This document shows positions 8,191 through 16,999 of a DNA stretch of 64,000 bases, one piece after another. The position numbers and the translations under genes are program-made. The stretch covers positions 9,870 to 73,869 of the forward strand of contig JAEDMJ010000004.1 of the NCBI GenBank assembly GCA_016303065.1, read 5' to 3'. The stretch is from Clostridiales bacterium. GTDB taxonomy: Bacteria; Bacillota; Clostridia; Oscillospirales; QAMX01. The notes below the pieces were generated by a model. That model was not told the origin of the DNA. It did no database searches and worked only from the letters and a program-made list of their open reading frames with translations. Position 1 is the first letter of the stretch. The number at the start of each line of letters is the position of its first letter.

Positions 8191-8814
8191 TCATTCGGCT
8201 GTTTCGTCGATCAGGTCGCAGACGGCCTCAAGATAGTAATCGCCGATGAAGCGCGCGCCTTCCTCGGTGGGATGGACACCGTCGGCGGCATATACGGTGG
8301 GCTCGGTGCCGATGTATCCGGCGGCGAGAAGCCCGTCCATGGGAAGATATGCGTCGGCGTACTCGCGGGCGAGTTTTCTGACGATCTGAATCTTGGGGTC
8401 GAGGTCTTCACGGAAGAAGAGCTTGTCCTCGACGGGGATCAGGAAGGGCTCGATGATGAGTATTTTGGCATTGGTGCGCGTTTTTATGGCCTCGAGGACG
8501 GTGCGGTAGTTTTCCTCGAATTTCTCGTCGGAGAGCCACTCTTTTGTGGCGGCGCGGTGCCACACGTCGTTGATGCCGATGAGAATGGAAACGACGTCGG
8601 GCTGCTGGGCGATGAAGTCTTCTTCGAGGCGGTTGACAAGATCGATCGTCTGGTTTCCGCTTATGCCGAGGTTGACAAATTCAAAGTCCATGTCGGGGAA
8701 TGCTTCGGCGATGTTTTCGGCGGCGTATTTCGGATAGCCTTCGCCCAGGTTGTGGGGATCCGAACGGTCGCGTCCGGCATCGGTGATGCTGTCGCCCTGG
8801 AAAAGTATTTTCAT
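8191..8814 (-). CDS. SGNH/GDSL hydrolase (esterase-like)
   Basis: This 207-residue protein has the SGNH blocks: GDSITD (Ser9 nucleophile), the oxyanion Gly in NLGISGNQT, GINDVW with the Asn, and DGVHPTEEG with the catalytic Asp/His pair. No signal peptide is present, so it is probably cytoplasmic. Related clostridial enzymes deacetylate xylo-oligosaccharides or other acetylated sugars. That would fit the surrounding carbohydrate genes, but the substrate is not defined by sequence. It has its own promoter. Confidence 0.9.
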   Translation of the reverse strand: MKILFQGDSITDAGRDRSDPHNLGEGYPKYAAENIAEAFPDMDFEFVNLGISGNQTIDLVNRLEEDFIAQQPDVVSILIGINDVWHRAATKEWLSDEKFEENYRTVLEAIKTRTNAKILIIEPFLIPVEDKLFFREDLDPKIQIVRKLAREYADAYLPMDGLLAAGYIGTEPTVYAADGVHPTEEGARFIGDYYLEAVCDLIDETAE

Positions 8815-8857
8815 GTGAGTTCACCTGTCCTTAAATCAAATGTTTTTTACTTAAGCA

Positions 8858-8886
8858 ATTATAACAATTCCGGAGATGTCTGTCAA
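8858..8886 (-). promoter_or_regulatory. Sigma-A-type promoter for the GDSL hydrolase
   Basis: On the minus strand TTGACA (8881-8886) and TATAAT (8858-8863) are separated by exactly 17 bases, about 45 bases from the ATG. Confidence 0.8.
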
Positions 8887-8902
8887 CCGGAAATTGTCTT
8901 TC

Positions 8903-10657
8903 TCAGGGGATGAAAAGCTCTTTTTCGCCCAAGGCCAGTTTTGCCTCAAGGCTTTGGGTATCCAGAGTGAGCTCCGCTCTTTCGTTTTTGAAGGCGCGCT
9001 CCAGAAAGAGCGTGCTGCCGCGGGACGAGACTTTCGTTTCACCGCGGGCAAGCGCCGGATTTTTGCGCAGGGCGGCAAGCTCGGAATAGAGCCTGTGCAG
9101 GGGCTGCTCTGTGTCAAAGCCTTCGGCGGGGAAAGTGCGGCGGTTCAGCGGGTCGGGACCTCCCTCAAGGGCGAGCTCGTCGCCGTAATAAATACAGGGG
9201 ATTCCCGGAAGCGTAAAGAGAAGCGCTGCGGCAAGCGCGTGGCGGCGGAGCGCAAGGCGGCGCGCCGCGGGGGAGAGGGCGAAATCCTGCGCCCGGGCAC
9301 GGGAGATGTCCTCCGGCATTCCTCCGAGAATTGAAGTGATGCGCGGAGTGTCGTGCGTCGAGAGAAAATTCATGAGAGAATTTATGCAGGGCGGGGGATA
9401 GTTTGAAAGCAGCGCTCTCAGATTTGCGGCGAAACCGGCTGCGCTGAGTTTTCCGGTCAGCAGATCGATCGTCCAGCGGCGGAAGGGATAGTTCATGACG
9501 CTGTCGAGCTGTTCCCCCAAAAGATACCGGCGCAGTTTTCCGTAGCTTACCTTGTTTGTCGCGTCTTCCCAGACCTCTCCGACGATGAACGCGTCTTTTT
9601 CGGCCTTTGCGGCCCGGCGGAAAGATTCCAGAAAGCTGTCGGGAAGCTCGTCCGCAACGTCCAGCCTCCATCCGGAAGCGCCGCGCCGGAGCCAGAGCCG
9701 CGCGACGCCGTTTTCACCGTTTATGAATTCGGAAAAAGACGGGTTTTCTTCGTCCACCTCCGGAAGGGATTTCACGCCCCACCAGCAGCCGTAGTCGTCG
9801 GGCCAGGAGCGGAAGCGGTACCAGCCGAAATACGGCGAGCTTTTGTCGCGGTAAGCTCCGGGAACCGCTTCGTTCCCGGAACGGTCGAAGTATATGCTTT
9901 CGTCCCCGGTGTGCGAGAAAACACCGTCGGCAAGGATCCGGATATCGCGCCTGAGCGCCTGGGCGCAGAGGGATTCATAGTCCTCCGGCGTGCCCAGAAG
10001 CGGATCGGGCATTGTGTAATCCCCGACGTCGTAGCGGTGATTGGACACGGCGCGGTAGACGGGGTTGATGTAAAGCGCCGTCACGCCGAGCAAAGAAAGA
10101 TAGTCGAGCCGCGATTCGATGCCGCGGAAATTTCCGCCGTAGAAGTCGTAGGCCGTGTATTCGTTCTTGCCGGGAAGGGGGGCGATCGTTATCGGGTCGT
10201 CCCACCGGGAGTGGTACACTCTCCCGGGGACTTTCGGAACGGAGGGGTCGCGGGCGAACCTGTCCGGAAAGATCTGATACATAACGCGGCCGACGGTCCA
10301 TTGGGGCACGGAAAAATCCGGGGAATAGACCGTAAGCTGGAAGCTTTCGTATGCGTCACGGCCGGAAATTTCGCCCAAAAGCGGGTCGCTTCCGGGGGCA
10401 AGGCTTGCTCCGTCAAATAAAAACCGATACCAGATTATTCCGGGAGAGTCGGGCGTGTAATCAAATTCGTACCGCGACAGCCCGTTTTCTCCGGTCCGGA
10501 CGGATTTTGGGGAGAGAATCAGCTCTTTTCCGTCAATCCAAAGGCGCAGAGCCGGCTTTTCGTCGGAGTCAACGGCGAGAAGAACCGTCTTTCCGGCGGG
10601 GACGGCTCCGAAGGGGCTCCGATAATTTATATCGGCCGCATTGTGAACCGCGCGCAT
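8903..10657 (-). CDS. GH13 alpha-amylase family protein (neopullulanase/cyclomaltodextrinase-like)
   Basis: This 584-residue protein has an N-terminal beta-sandwich (about residues 1-115) followed by a GH13 barrel. All four conserved regions are present: DGVFSH (244-249), GWRLDVADE (nucleophile Asp333), GEVWED (acid/base Glu361) and STHDTPR (Asp436). The MYQIFPDRF motif and the N-terminal domain point to the neopullulanase/cyclomaltodextrinase group. No signal peptide is seen. Its ATG overlaps the glgP stop by one base. It is the last gene of the glycogen operon and probably trims malto-oligosaccharides or limit dextrins left by the phosphorylase. Confidence 0.92.
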   Translation of the reverse strand: MRAVHNAADINYRSPFGAVPAGKTVLLAVDSDEKPALRLWIDGKELILSPKSVRTGENGLSRYEFDYTPDSPGIIWYRFLFDGASLAPGSDPLLGEISGRDAYESFQLTVYSPDFSVPQWTVGRVMYQIFPDRFARDPSVPKVPGRVYHSRWDDPITIAPLPGKNEYTAYDFYGGNFRGIESRLDYLSLLGVTALYINPVYRAVSNHRYDVGDYTMPDPLLGTPEDYESLCAQALRRDIRILADGVFSHTGDESIYFDRSGNEAVPGAYRDKSSPYFGWYRFRSWPDDYGCWWGVKSLPEVDEENPSFSEFINGENGVARLWLRRGASGWRLDVADELPDSFLESFRRAAKAEKDAFIVGEVWEDATNKVSYGKLRRYLLGEQLDSVMNYPFRRWTIDLLTGKLSAAGFAANLRALLSNYPPPCINSLMNFLSTHDTPRITSILGGMPEDISRARAQDFALSPAARRLALRRHALAAALLFTLPGIPCIYYGDELALEGGPDPLNRRTFPAEGFDTEQPLHRLYSELAALRKNPALARGETKVSSRGSTLFLERAFKNERAELTLDTQSLEAKLALGEKELFIP

Positions 10658-13038
10658 CAGGCGTTCCAGATCTTTTCGCGGTACTCGGCAATGCTTCTGT
10701 CGCTGGAGAAGAAGCCCGAACGCGCAATGTTGACAAGTGAGCGCGACTGCCAGGCGTCGCGGTTTTCATAGTCGGACAGGACGCGCGCCGTCGTCGCGCG
10801 GTAGCTTGCAAAATCGGTCATGCAGAGATAGGGGTCTTCGAACATGAGGTAGTTCATAAGCCCGGTAAAGCTGCCGAGAGTTCCGTCGCCCAGAGCTTTT
10901 ACCGCGCGGTCAAGCCACGGGTCTTCGATACAGAGCTCTGCGGCGGTGGGGCGTTTGAAGCGGGGGTTGGAAACCTCTTCGGCGCGGAGCCCGAAGATAT
11001 ATATGTTTTCGTTTCCGAGAAGTCTGTGCATTTCGACGTTCGCTCCGTCAAGAGTGCCCAGGGTAAGCGCGCCGTTCATCATGAACTTCATGTTGCCGGT
11101 TCCGGAGGCTTCCTTTCCCGCAAGGGAGATCTGTTCGGAAACATCGGCCGCGGGAATTATGAAGCCTGCGGACGTGGCGCAGTAGTTCTCGACGAAGATG
11201 ACGCGGAGAAGTCCGCGGGTGCGCTTGTCGCCGTTGATGAGCTTTGCCGCGGAATTGATGAGCTCGATGATCTGTTTTGCGCGGTCGTATCCCGGGGAGG
11301 CTTTCGCTCCGAAGACGAATGTGACGGGGCGCGGGGGCTCCTTTCCGCCCTCGACCAGTTCAAAATACATGGCAAGAATGCGGAGGATGTTCATGAGCTG
11401 GCGTTTGTACTCGTGAAGCCGCTTCACCTGTACGTCGACAACCGAATCCGGATCGACGCTTATGCCGGAGGCCTTTTCAAGCATTGAAGAGAACCGGAGC
11501 TTGTTCCCGCGCTTTATCTGTCCGAGTCTGGAGAGCACGGCGCTGTCGGAAGCGTACTTTTCCAGTCCGGAGACAAGCGAGAGGTCGGTGACCCAGCCGT
11601 CTCCGCCGAGAAGCTCGGTCAAAAGCGCGGAAAGTCCCGGGTTCGACTGGAGAATCCACCGGCGGGGCGTGACGCCGTTGGTGACTGCGATGGTGCGGTC
11701 GGGGTGGAGCCGATGGTAATCCGCGAAGAGGTCGTTTTTCAGAATGTCGGTGTGGAGTTCGGAAACTCCGTTGAGCTTGTGGCAGCAGGAAAGACAGAGG
11801 TTCGCCATGTGGACGCTGCCTTCACGGAGAACGGCGAGGCGCTCCGGATTGACTCCGGACCTTGCAAGCTCCGCGCGGCAGCGGCGGTCGATCTCGGCAA
11901 TTATCATATATATGCGGGGCAGGAGGTTTTCCATCAGATAGCACGGCCAGCTTTCAAGCGCCTCCCACATTATCGTGTGATTGGTGTAGGCAAACACCTT
12001 TCCGCATATTTCCCAGGCTTCGTCCCAGCCGATGTGTTCAACGTCGACCAGCAGGCGCATCAGCTCTGCAATGGCAATGGCCGGATGGGTGTCGTTGATC
12101 TGCACTGCGGCGTAGTCCGGAAGGTCGCGGACGGAAAGTCCCTGGGCCTTGTGGCGTTTGAGCATATACTGCAGAGTCGCCGACGTGAAAAAGTACTGCT
12201 GGCTGAGGCGGAGGCTCTTTCCCTGGTTGTGTGAGTCGTTTGGGTAGAGAACGCGGGAGATCGTCTCCGCCAGGTCGCGTTCGGCGACGGCATGGACATA
12301 GTCTCCCGACGAGATGGCTCCGAGGTTGACCGGGTTGGGAGACGATGCGTTCCAGAGGCGGAGCGTGTTGCACCAGTTGTTGCCGTAGCCGCAGACGGGA
12401 ATATCGTAGGGGGTGGCGACTATGCGGGTGCAGTTTTCCTGTCGGTAGCACAGCCAGCCGTTTTCATCGGTGTAGGAGCTGACGGAGCCGTAGAAGAGCA
12501 CTTCCACTCTGTCTTCCGGGACGGGAATCTCCCAGGCGCAGCCGTCGGCAAGCCAGTCGTCGGGAAGCTCAACCTGTTTTCCGTCCACAAAACGCTGGCG
12601 GAAGAGCCCGAAATCGTAGCGTATGCCGCAGCTTATGGCGGGAAGCGCCGCGCAGGCCATGGAATCGGCAAAGCACGCCGCAAGCCTCCCGAGCCCTCCG
12701 TTTCCGAGCCCCGGCTCCGCTTCGGTGTCTTCCACGTCGGAAATGTTCAGACCGAGCTCTTCAAGGGCTTTTGCATAGCTGTCGTAAAGCCCGAGAGCGA
12801 GAAGATTTGTGGCGAGGAATTTTCCGGTCAGAAATTCAAGCGAAAGATACCATACGGTCTTTTTTTGACCGTTTAGGATATTGCTGTTGGTGTTTCTGTA
12901 ATTCTCCATGACGGTGTCACGGACGGACATTGCCACGGCGTTGTATATCTGAAGCGGCGTGGCGTCGGAAACGCTCCGCCCGAAAAAGCGGAGCAGGTTT
13001 TCCGTTATGCTGGACTTAATCTCTTTTGTGTCTTTCAT
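10657..13038 (-). CDS. glgP: Glycogen/starch/alpha-glucan phosphorylase
   Basis: This 793-residue enzyme releases glucose 1-phosphate from glycogen chain ends using phosphate and pyridoxal phosphate. The PLP lysine lies in GTGNMKFMMNGAL. Other family blocks are GNGGLGRLAACF, VQINDTHPAIAI and VTNGVTPRRW. The length is normal for bacterial GlgP. It follows glgA in the operon, so synthesis and breakdown enzymes are made together. No N-terminal phosphorylation segment of the mammalian type is apparent. Confidence 0.97.
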   Translation of the reverse strand: MKDTKEIKSSITENLLRFFGRSVSDATPLQIYNAVAMSVRDTVMENYRNTNSNILNGQKKTVWYLSLEFLTGKFLATNLLALGLYDSYAKALEELGLNISDVEDTEAEPGLGNGGLGRLAACFADSMACAALPAISCGIRYDFGLFRQRFVDGKQVELPDDWLADGCAWEIPVPEDRVEVLFYGSVSSYTDENGWLCYRQENCTRIVATPYDIPVCGYGNNWCNTLRLWNASSPNPVNLGAISSGDYVHAVAERDLAETISRVLYPNDSHNQGKSLRLSQQYFFTSATLQYMLKRHKAQGLSVRDLPDYAAVQINDTHPAIAIAELMRLLVDVEHIGWDEAWEICGKVFAYTNHTIMWEALESWPCYLMENLLPRIYMIIAEIDRRCRAELARSGVNPERLAVLREGSVHMANLCLSCCHKLNGVSELHTDILKNDLFADYHRLHPDRTIAVTNGVTPRRWILQSNPGLSALLTELLGGDGWVTDLSLVSGLEKYASDSAVLSRLGQIKRGNKLRFSSMLEKASGISVDPDSVVDVQVKRLHEYKRQLMNILRILAMYFELVEGGKEPPRPVTFVFGAKASPGYDRAKQIIELINSAAKLINGDKRTRGLLRVIFVENYCATSAGFIIPAADVSEQISLAGKEASGTGNMKFMMNGALTLGTLDGANVEMHRLLGNENIYIFGLRAEEVSNPRFKRPTAAELCIEDPWLDRAVKALGDGTLGSFTGLMNYLMFEDPYLCMTDFASYRATTARVLSDYENRDAWQSRSLVNIARSGFFSSDRSIAEYREKIWNA

Positions 13039-13092
13039 TAAAAACGGACGTGCCTTTCGTATTTTGAAGTGAGTTTTGCGGTATATTCGTTC

Positions 13093-14514
13093 TCAGACAA
13101 GCGAGGAGTACATTTCAAGGTATTTTTCGGCGGACGCTTTCCAGGAAAAGTCTTTTTTCATGCACCGCACCATGAGTTTTTTCCAGACGTCAGGACGCTC
13201 GGTGTAATAGCGCACCGCGCGGCGCAGTGTGTATTCCAGCGCTTCGGAGGAATAGGGGGCGAAGGTGAACCCGGTTCCCTTTCCCGTCTCGCTGTTGTAG
13301 GAGCTGACGGTGTCAAAGAGCCCTCCCGTCTCGCGGACGAGGGGAACGGAACCGTACTTCATGGCGATGAGCTGAGAAAGTCCGCAGGGCTCGAACCGGG
13401 ACGGCATCAGGAAAATGTCCGAACCGGCATAGATTCGGTTGGCAAGTTCGGCGTTGTAGCCGATCCAAACCGCGGCGCGCCCCGGATATCTGCGGGAAAG
13501 GTCGGAGAAGAACCTCTCGTATGCGGGATCGCCGCTTCCGAGAACGATCAGCGCGCACTTTCCGTCGCGGATAAGGTTTTCAATGCAGCCGGAGAGAAGG
13601 TCGAGTCCCTTCTGGTTGACGAGGCGGGAGATGACCGCCGCGATGGGTATGCCGTCGGCATTCAGTCCGAATTGCGACGCAAGCGCCCGGCGGCAGGCAT
13701 TTTTTCCCTCAAGGCGCATAAAGCTGTAATTTTCCGGGATGTGGGGATCCGTGCGGGGGTGGAAGACTTTGTAGTCAAGGCCGTTGATAATCCCGAAATA
13801 GCCGGTTCCCTTTGACGCCAGAACGCCCTCGAGCTTTTCGCCGTAGGCGGCGGTCAGCGTCTCGCGGGCATAGGTCGGGCTCACCGTGTTGACCTTATCG
13901 GCACAGACGATGCCGCCTTTGAGGAGGTTTGCCGCGCCGTAAAATTCAAGGCAGCCCACGGAGAAGGCTTCGTCGGGAAGTCCGGTCAGATATTTCATGC
14001 GCTCCGATGAAAAGATGCCCTGATACTGAAGGTTGTGAATGGTGAGCACCGTGCGCAGACCCAGGTGGGGATAGTGATAGCGCAGCATGGGAAGGATGAG
14101 CGAAGTCTGCCAGTCGTTGCAGTGGACGATCTCCGGCGCAAAGCCGAGCCTGGGGATCAGCTCGCACAGTGTGCGGCAAAAGAAGACGCTCTGCTCCGCG
14201 CCGCTTTCGCCGTAGCCGTATATCCCGTCGCCTCCGAAGTACTCTTCGTTGTCGAGGAGATATACCGTCACTCCGTTGCGGACGAGACGGAAAAGCCCGG
14301 CGTATTTGTTGATGCCGCCGATGTTGATTTCAGTGGAGAAAAGAAATTCAGCGTCCTTGAGAAGCTGGGGCGGTATTATTTTGTACTTTGGCATAAAAAG
14401 CCGGACGTCTGCCCCGACGGAGTTGAGCGCCGCGGGGAGGGACCCTGCGACGTCTCCGAGTCCGCCCGCCTTCGCAAAGGGCGAGGCTTCGAACGATGCA
14501 AAAAGTATTTTCAA
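13093..14514 (-). CDS. glgA: Glycogen synthase (ADP-glucose type)
   Basis: This 473-residue GT5 enzyme transfers glucose from ADP-glucose to growing alpha-1,4-glucan. The N-terminal substrate motif appears as KAGGLGDVAGSLP with Lys15 (KTGGL in E. coli), and the C-terminal domain carries MPSRFEPCGLSQLIAMKYG with the conserved Glu. The start is a TTG with CAGGAG ten bases upstream; no better start exists nearby. It lies between glgD and glgP in the operon. Confidence 0.96.
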   Translation of the reverse strand: MKILFASFEASPFAKAGGLGDVAGSLPAALNSVGADVRLFMPKYKIIPPQLLKDAEFLFSTEINIGGINKYAGLFRLVRNGVTVYLLDNEEYFGGDGIYGYGESGAEQSVFFCRTLCELIPRLGFAPEIVHCNDWQTSLILPMLRYHYPHLGLRTVLTIHNLQYQGIFSSERMKYLTGLPDEAFSVGCLEFYGAANLLKGGIVCADKVNTVSPTYARETLTAAYGEKLEGVLASKGTGYFGIINGLDYKVFHPRTDPHIPENYSFMRLEGKNACRRALASQFGLNADGIPIAAVISRLVNQKGLDLLSGCIENLIRDGKCALIVLGSGDPAYERFFSDLSRRYPGRAAVWIGYNAELANRIYAGSDIFLMPSRFEPCGLSQLIAMKYGSVPLVRETGGLFDTVSSYNSETGKGTGFTFAPYSSEALEYTLRRAVRYYTERPDVWKKLMVRCMKKDFSWKASAEKYLEMYSSLV

Positions 14515-14561
14515 ATTGAATCAGACTCCTGTGACATTGAATGGAAAAAAGGCGGAAAACC

Positions 14562-15674
14562 TCATACGACGGCGTTTTTGCCGATAACAATGGGATAGCT
14601 CTCCTGGCCGATGAGCCGCCTGGAATGGCGGACGATGACGTTTTTGTCCAGAACGGCGCAGTCCAGAACGACGTCCTTTTGAATCTGGGACTGCTGCATG
14701 ACGATGGAATTTGTGACCGTGGAGCCCTCGTTTATCTCGACTCCGCGGAAGACGATGCTGTTCTCCACCGTGCCGTTGATGGTGCAGCCGTCCGCGATGA
14801 TGGAGTTTTTGACTTTCGCCCTGGGCCCGTAGATCGTCGGGATCTGGTCCTTGACCTTGGTGTATATCGGCGCCTGGGGGTTGAAAATTTCGGCATATAC
14901 TTTTGGGTCGAGAAGCTTCATGCTTTCCCGGAAGAAAGACGAAACGCTGTCGATGTGGCCGACATATCCCGTATATGGGCAGGAGAATATCCTGTTTTCA
15001 GACGTTCCGTGCAGCAGCACGTCGCGGACGAAATCATGGAACCCGCGCGAGACGCAGCGCGAAATGCAGCGGCAGAGGAGATCCTTTTCCAGAAAGTACA
15101 CTCCCATGGAAGAACGGGCGCCGTCAAAAGTCGCCGCACCGAGTTCGATCTCCCTGACCGAACCGTCCTCGCGGCAGTTGAGCTGGATGCCGTGGGGAGA
15201 GGACAGATAGGAGGCCTGGGCGGTGGAAAGTACGCTTATGTCCGCGTTGTGCGAGATGTGGAATTCTCTGAGAAAACTGTAATTTGTGTTGTATATGGCG
15301 TCGCTTCCGGAAAGCAGAACGTATTTCTGCTTTGAACGGGTGAGATAGTCCATGATGCCGTTCAGAATATCGATATCGCCGCAGCTGTCCCCGTTTTCAT
15401 GGCTCAGATACGGAGGAAGAATGAAAAGTCCGTAAAGCTTGCGGTTCAGATCCCACTCCTTGCCGGAGCCGAGGTGGTCCATAAGCGAGCGGTAATGGGA
15501 AGTGGTCGGAACACCGACGTTTGTGATTCCGGAGTTTACCATGTTTGAAAGGGTGAAATCGATGAGCCTGTAACGTCCGCAGACGGGAAGAGCCGCGCGG
15601 GCGCGCATTTGAGTGAGTTCGCCAAGCGCCGAATCTCCGAAGCCTGTCATGATAATTCCGAGAGTGTCGTTCAT
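14562..15674 (-). CDS. glgD: Glucose-1-phosphate adenylyltransferase regulatory subunit GlgD
   Basis: This 370-residue protein is the GlgD-type partner of GlgC found in Firmicutes. It keeps the nucleotidyltransferase fold and a left-handed beta-helix C-terminus (hexapeptide-like repeats around GPRAKVKNSIIADGC). The N-terminal loop reads MTGFGDSALGELTQMR in place of the GGQGSRL loop of GlgC, so the pyrophosphorylase signature is degenerate. GlgD raises GlgC activity in characterised systems and is poorly active alone. It lies 47 bases after glgC with AAAGGAG before the start. Confidence 0.95.
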   Translation of the reverse strand: MNDTLGIIMTGFGDSALGELTQMRARAALPVCGRYRLIDFTLSNMVNSGITNVGVPTTSHYRSLMDHLGSGKEWDLNRKLYGLFILPPYLSHENGDSCGDIDILNGIMDYLTRSKQKYVLLSGSDAIYNTNYSFLREFHISHNADISVLSTAQASYLSSPHGIQLNCREDGSVREIELGAATFDGARSSMGVYFLEKDLLCRCISRCVSRGFHDFVRDVLLHGTSENRIFSCPYTGYVGHIDSVSSFFRESMKLLDPKVYAEIFNPQAPIYTKVKDQIPTIYGPRAKVKNSIIADGCTINGTVENSIVFRGVEINEGSTVTNSIVMQQSQIQKDVVLDCAVLDKNVIVRHSRRLIGQESYPIVIGKNAVV

Positions 15675-15721
15675 ACTTGTGCTTCTCCTTTCTGTGTAAG
15701 GCGCGCGCTGTTCCGTGAATT

Positions 15722-16963
15722 TCAGAGCAGCGTGTCTTCACCCTCCCTGTAAACTTCGATCGAGCGCACGACCGTTGTGCCGCGTCCGATGCGTACATTT
15801 CCGCGGATGCGGACATTGTCGCCCACAAGGCTCAGCCCGTCCGTGCAGAGCGGGTCCGGGGGAAGGGGATAGTTCGGCGAGTCGCAGCCGATTACGACGT
15901 CTTCACCGATGTCGGCGTCGTGGGAAATGATCGAGTGATCGACGCAGGCGCCCCGGCGGATTATGCTCATCGGCATGACGATGGAGTTGCGGACGACGGC
16001 TCCGGCTTCGACAGTGACTCCGGAGAAGAGCACGGAGTTTTCAACGGTTCCGGCAACGGAGCAGCCTTCGGTGACGGCGCTGCTGCGGATTTCCGCCGTC
16101 GGTGAGACGACCTGGGGCGGAAGGTCGATGTGGCGGGAATAGATTCGCCAGTTGTCGTCGTTCAGATCGAGATCGGAGCCGTTGATGATGTCCATGTTTG
16201 CGTCCCAGAGGCTCTTGATGGTTCCGACGTCCTTCCAGTACCCTGAGAAAGTGTAGGCGTAGACCGGGAGTCCGTCGGCAAGCATGGCCGGTATGATGTC
16301 GTGGCCGAAGTCGTTGGAGCTGTTGGGGTCGCTTTCGTCCGCGGAGAGATAGTTCATCATGACGTCGCGGTCGAATATGTATATGCCCATGCTCGCCAGA
16401 GTGCTCCGGGGGTGCTCGGGCTTTTCGGCAAAGTCGTAGATCCTTTTGTTTTCGTCGGCGCTCAGTATGCCGTAGCGTGAGGCGTCCTCCAGGGGAACCT
16501 CGATGACCGCAATGGTGAGAGCGGCTTTTGTCTGTTCGTGCTGGCGGAGCATATCACGGTAGTCCATCTTGTATATGTGGTCGCCGCTCAGAATGAGGAT
16601 CCTCTTTGGGTCGAAGCGGTCGATGAACTGCTTGTTCTGGTATATGGCGTTGGCGGTACCCTTGTACCATTCGCCGCTTTTTCCCTTGACATATGGCGGA
16701 AGAATGAATGCTCCGCCGTTGAGTCTGTCCATGTCCCAGGGCTGACCGCTGCCGATATATGTGTTGAGCTCAAGGGGCTGGTACTGGGTCAGAACTCCGA
16801 CGGTGTTTATGCCCGAATTGGCACAGTTGGAAAGTGCAAAATCGATGATACGGTATTTTCCGCCGTAATGGACGGCCGGTTTTGCCAGTGTTTTTGTCAG
16901 GGCGCCAAGCCTTGAGCCCTGTCCTCCGGCGAGTATCATTGCAATACAATCAGATTGGCGCAT
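15722..16963 (-). CDS. glgC: Glucose-1-phosphate adenylyltransferase GlgC
   Basis: This 413-residue enzyme makes ADP-glucose from ATP and glucose 1-phosphate, the committed step of glycogen synthesis. The N-terminal catalytic loop [13 protein letters not shown] is intact, followed by [19 protein letters not shown] and the GDHIYKMDY metal site. The C-terminal half is a beta-helix. The ATG at 16963 is preferred over one nine bases upstream because AGGAAAGG is then correctly spaced, and the protein begins [14 protein letters not shown] as is usual for the family. Confidence 0.97.
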   Translation of the reverse strand: MRQSDCIAMILAGGQGSRLGALTKTLAKPAVHYGGKYRIIDFALSNCANSGINTVGVLTQYQPLELNTYIGSGQPWDMDRLNGGAFILPPYVKGKSGEWYKGTANAIYQNKQFIDRFDPKRILILSGDHIYKMDYRDMLRQHEQTKAALTIAVIEVPLEDASRYGILSADENKRIYDFAEKPEHPRSTLASMGIYIFDRDVMMNYLSADESDPNSSNDFGHDIIPAMLADGLPVYAYTFSGYWKDVGTIKSLWDANMDIINGSDLDLNDDNWRIYSRHIDLPPQVVSPTAEIRSSAVTEGCSVAGTVENSVLFSGVTVEAGAVVRNSIVMPMSIIRRGACVDHSIISHDADIGEDVVIGCDSPNYPLPPDPLCTDGLSLVGDNVRIRGNVRIGRGTTVVRSIEVYREGEDTLL

Positions 16964-16999
16964 ATTGAACATCCTTTCCTCTTGCCTTGTTTTTTTGTT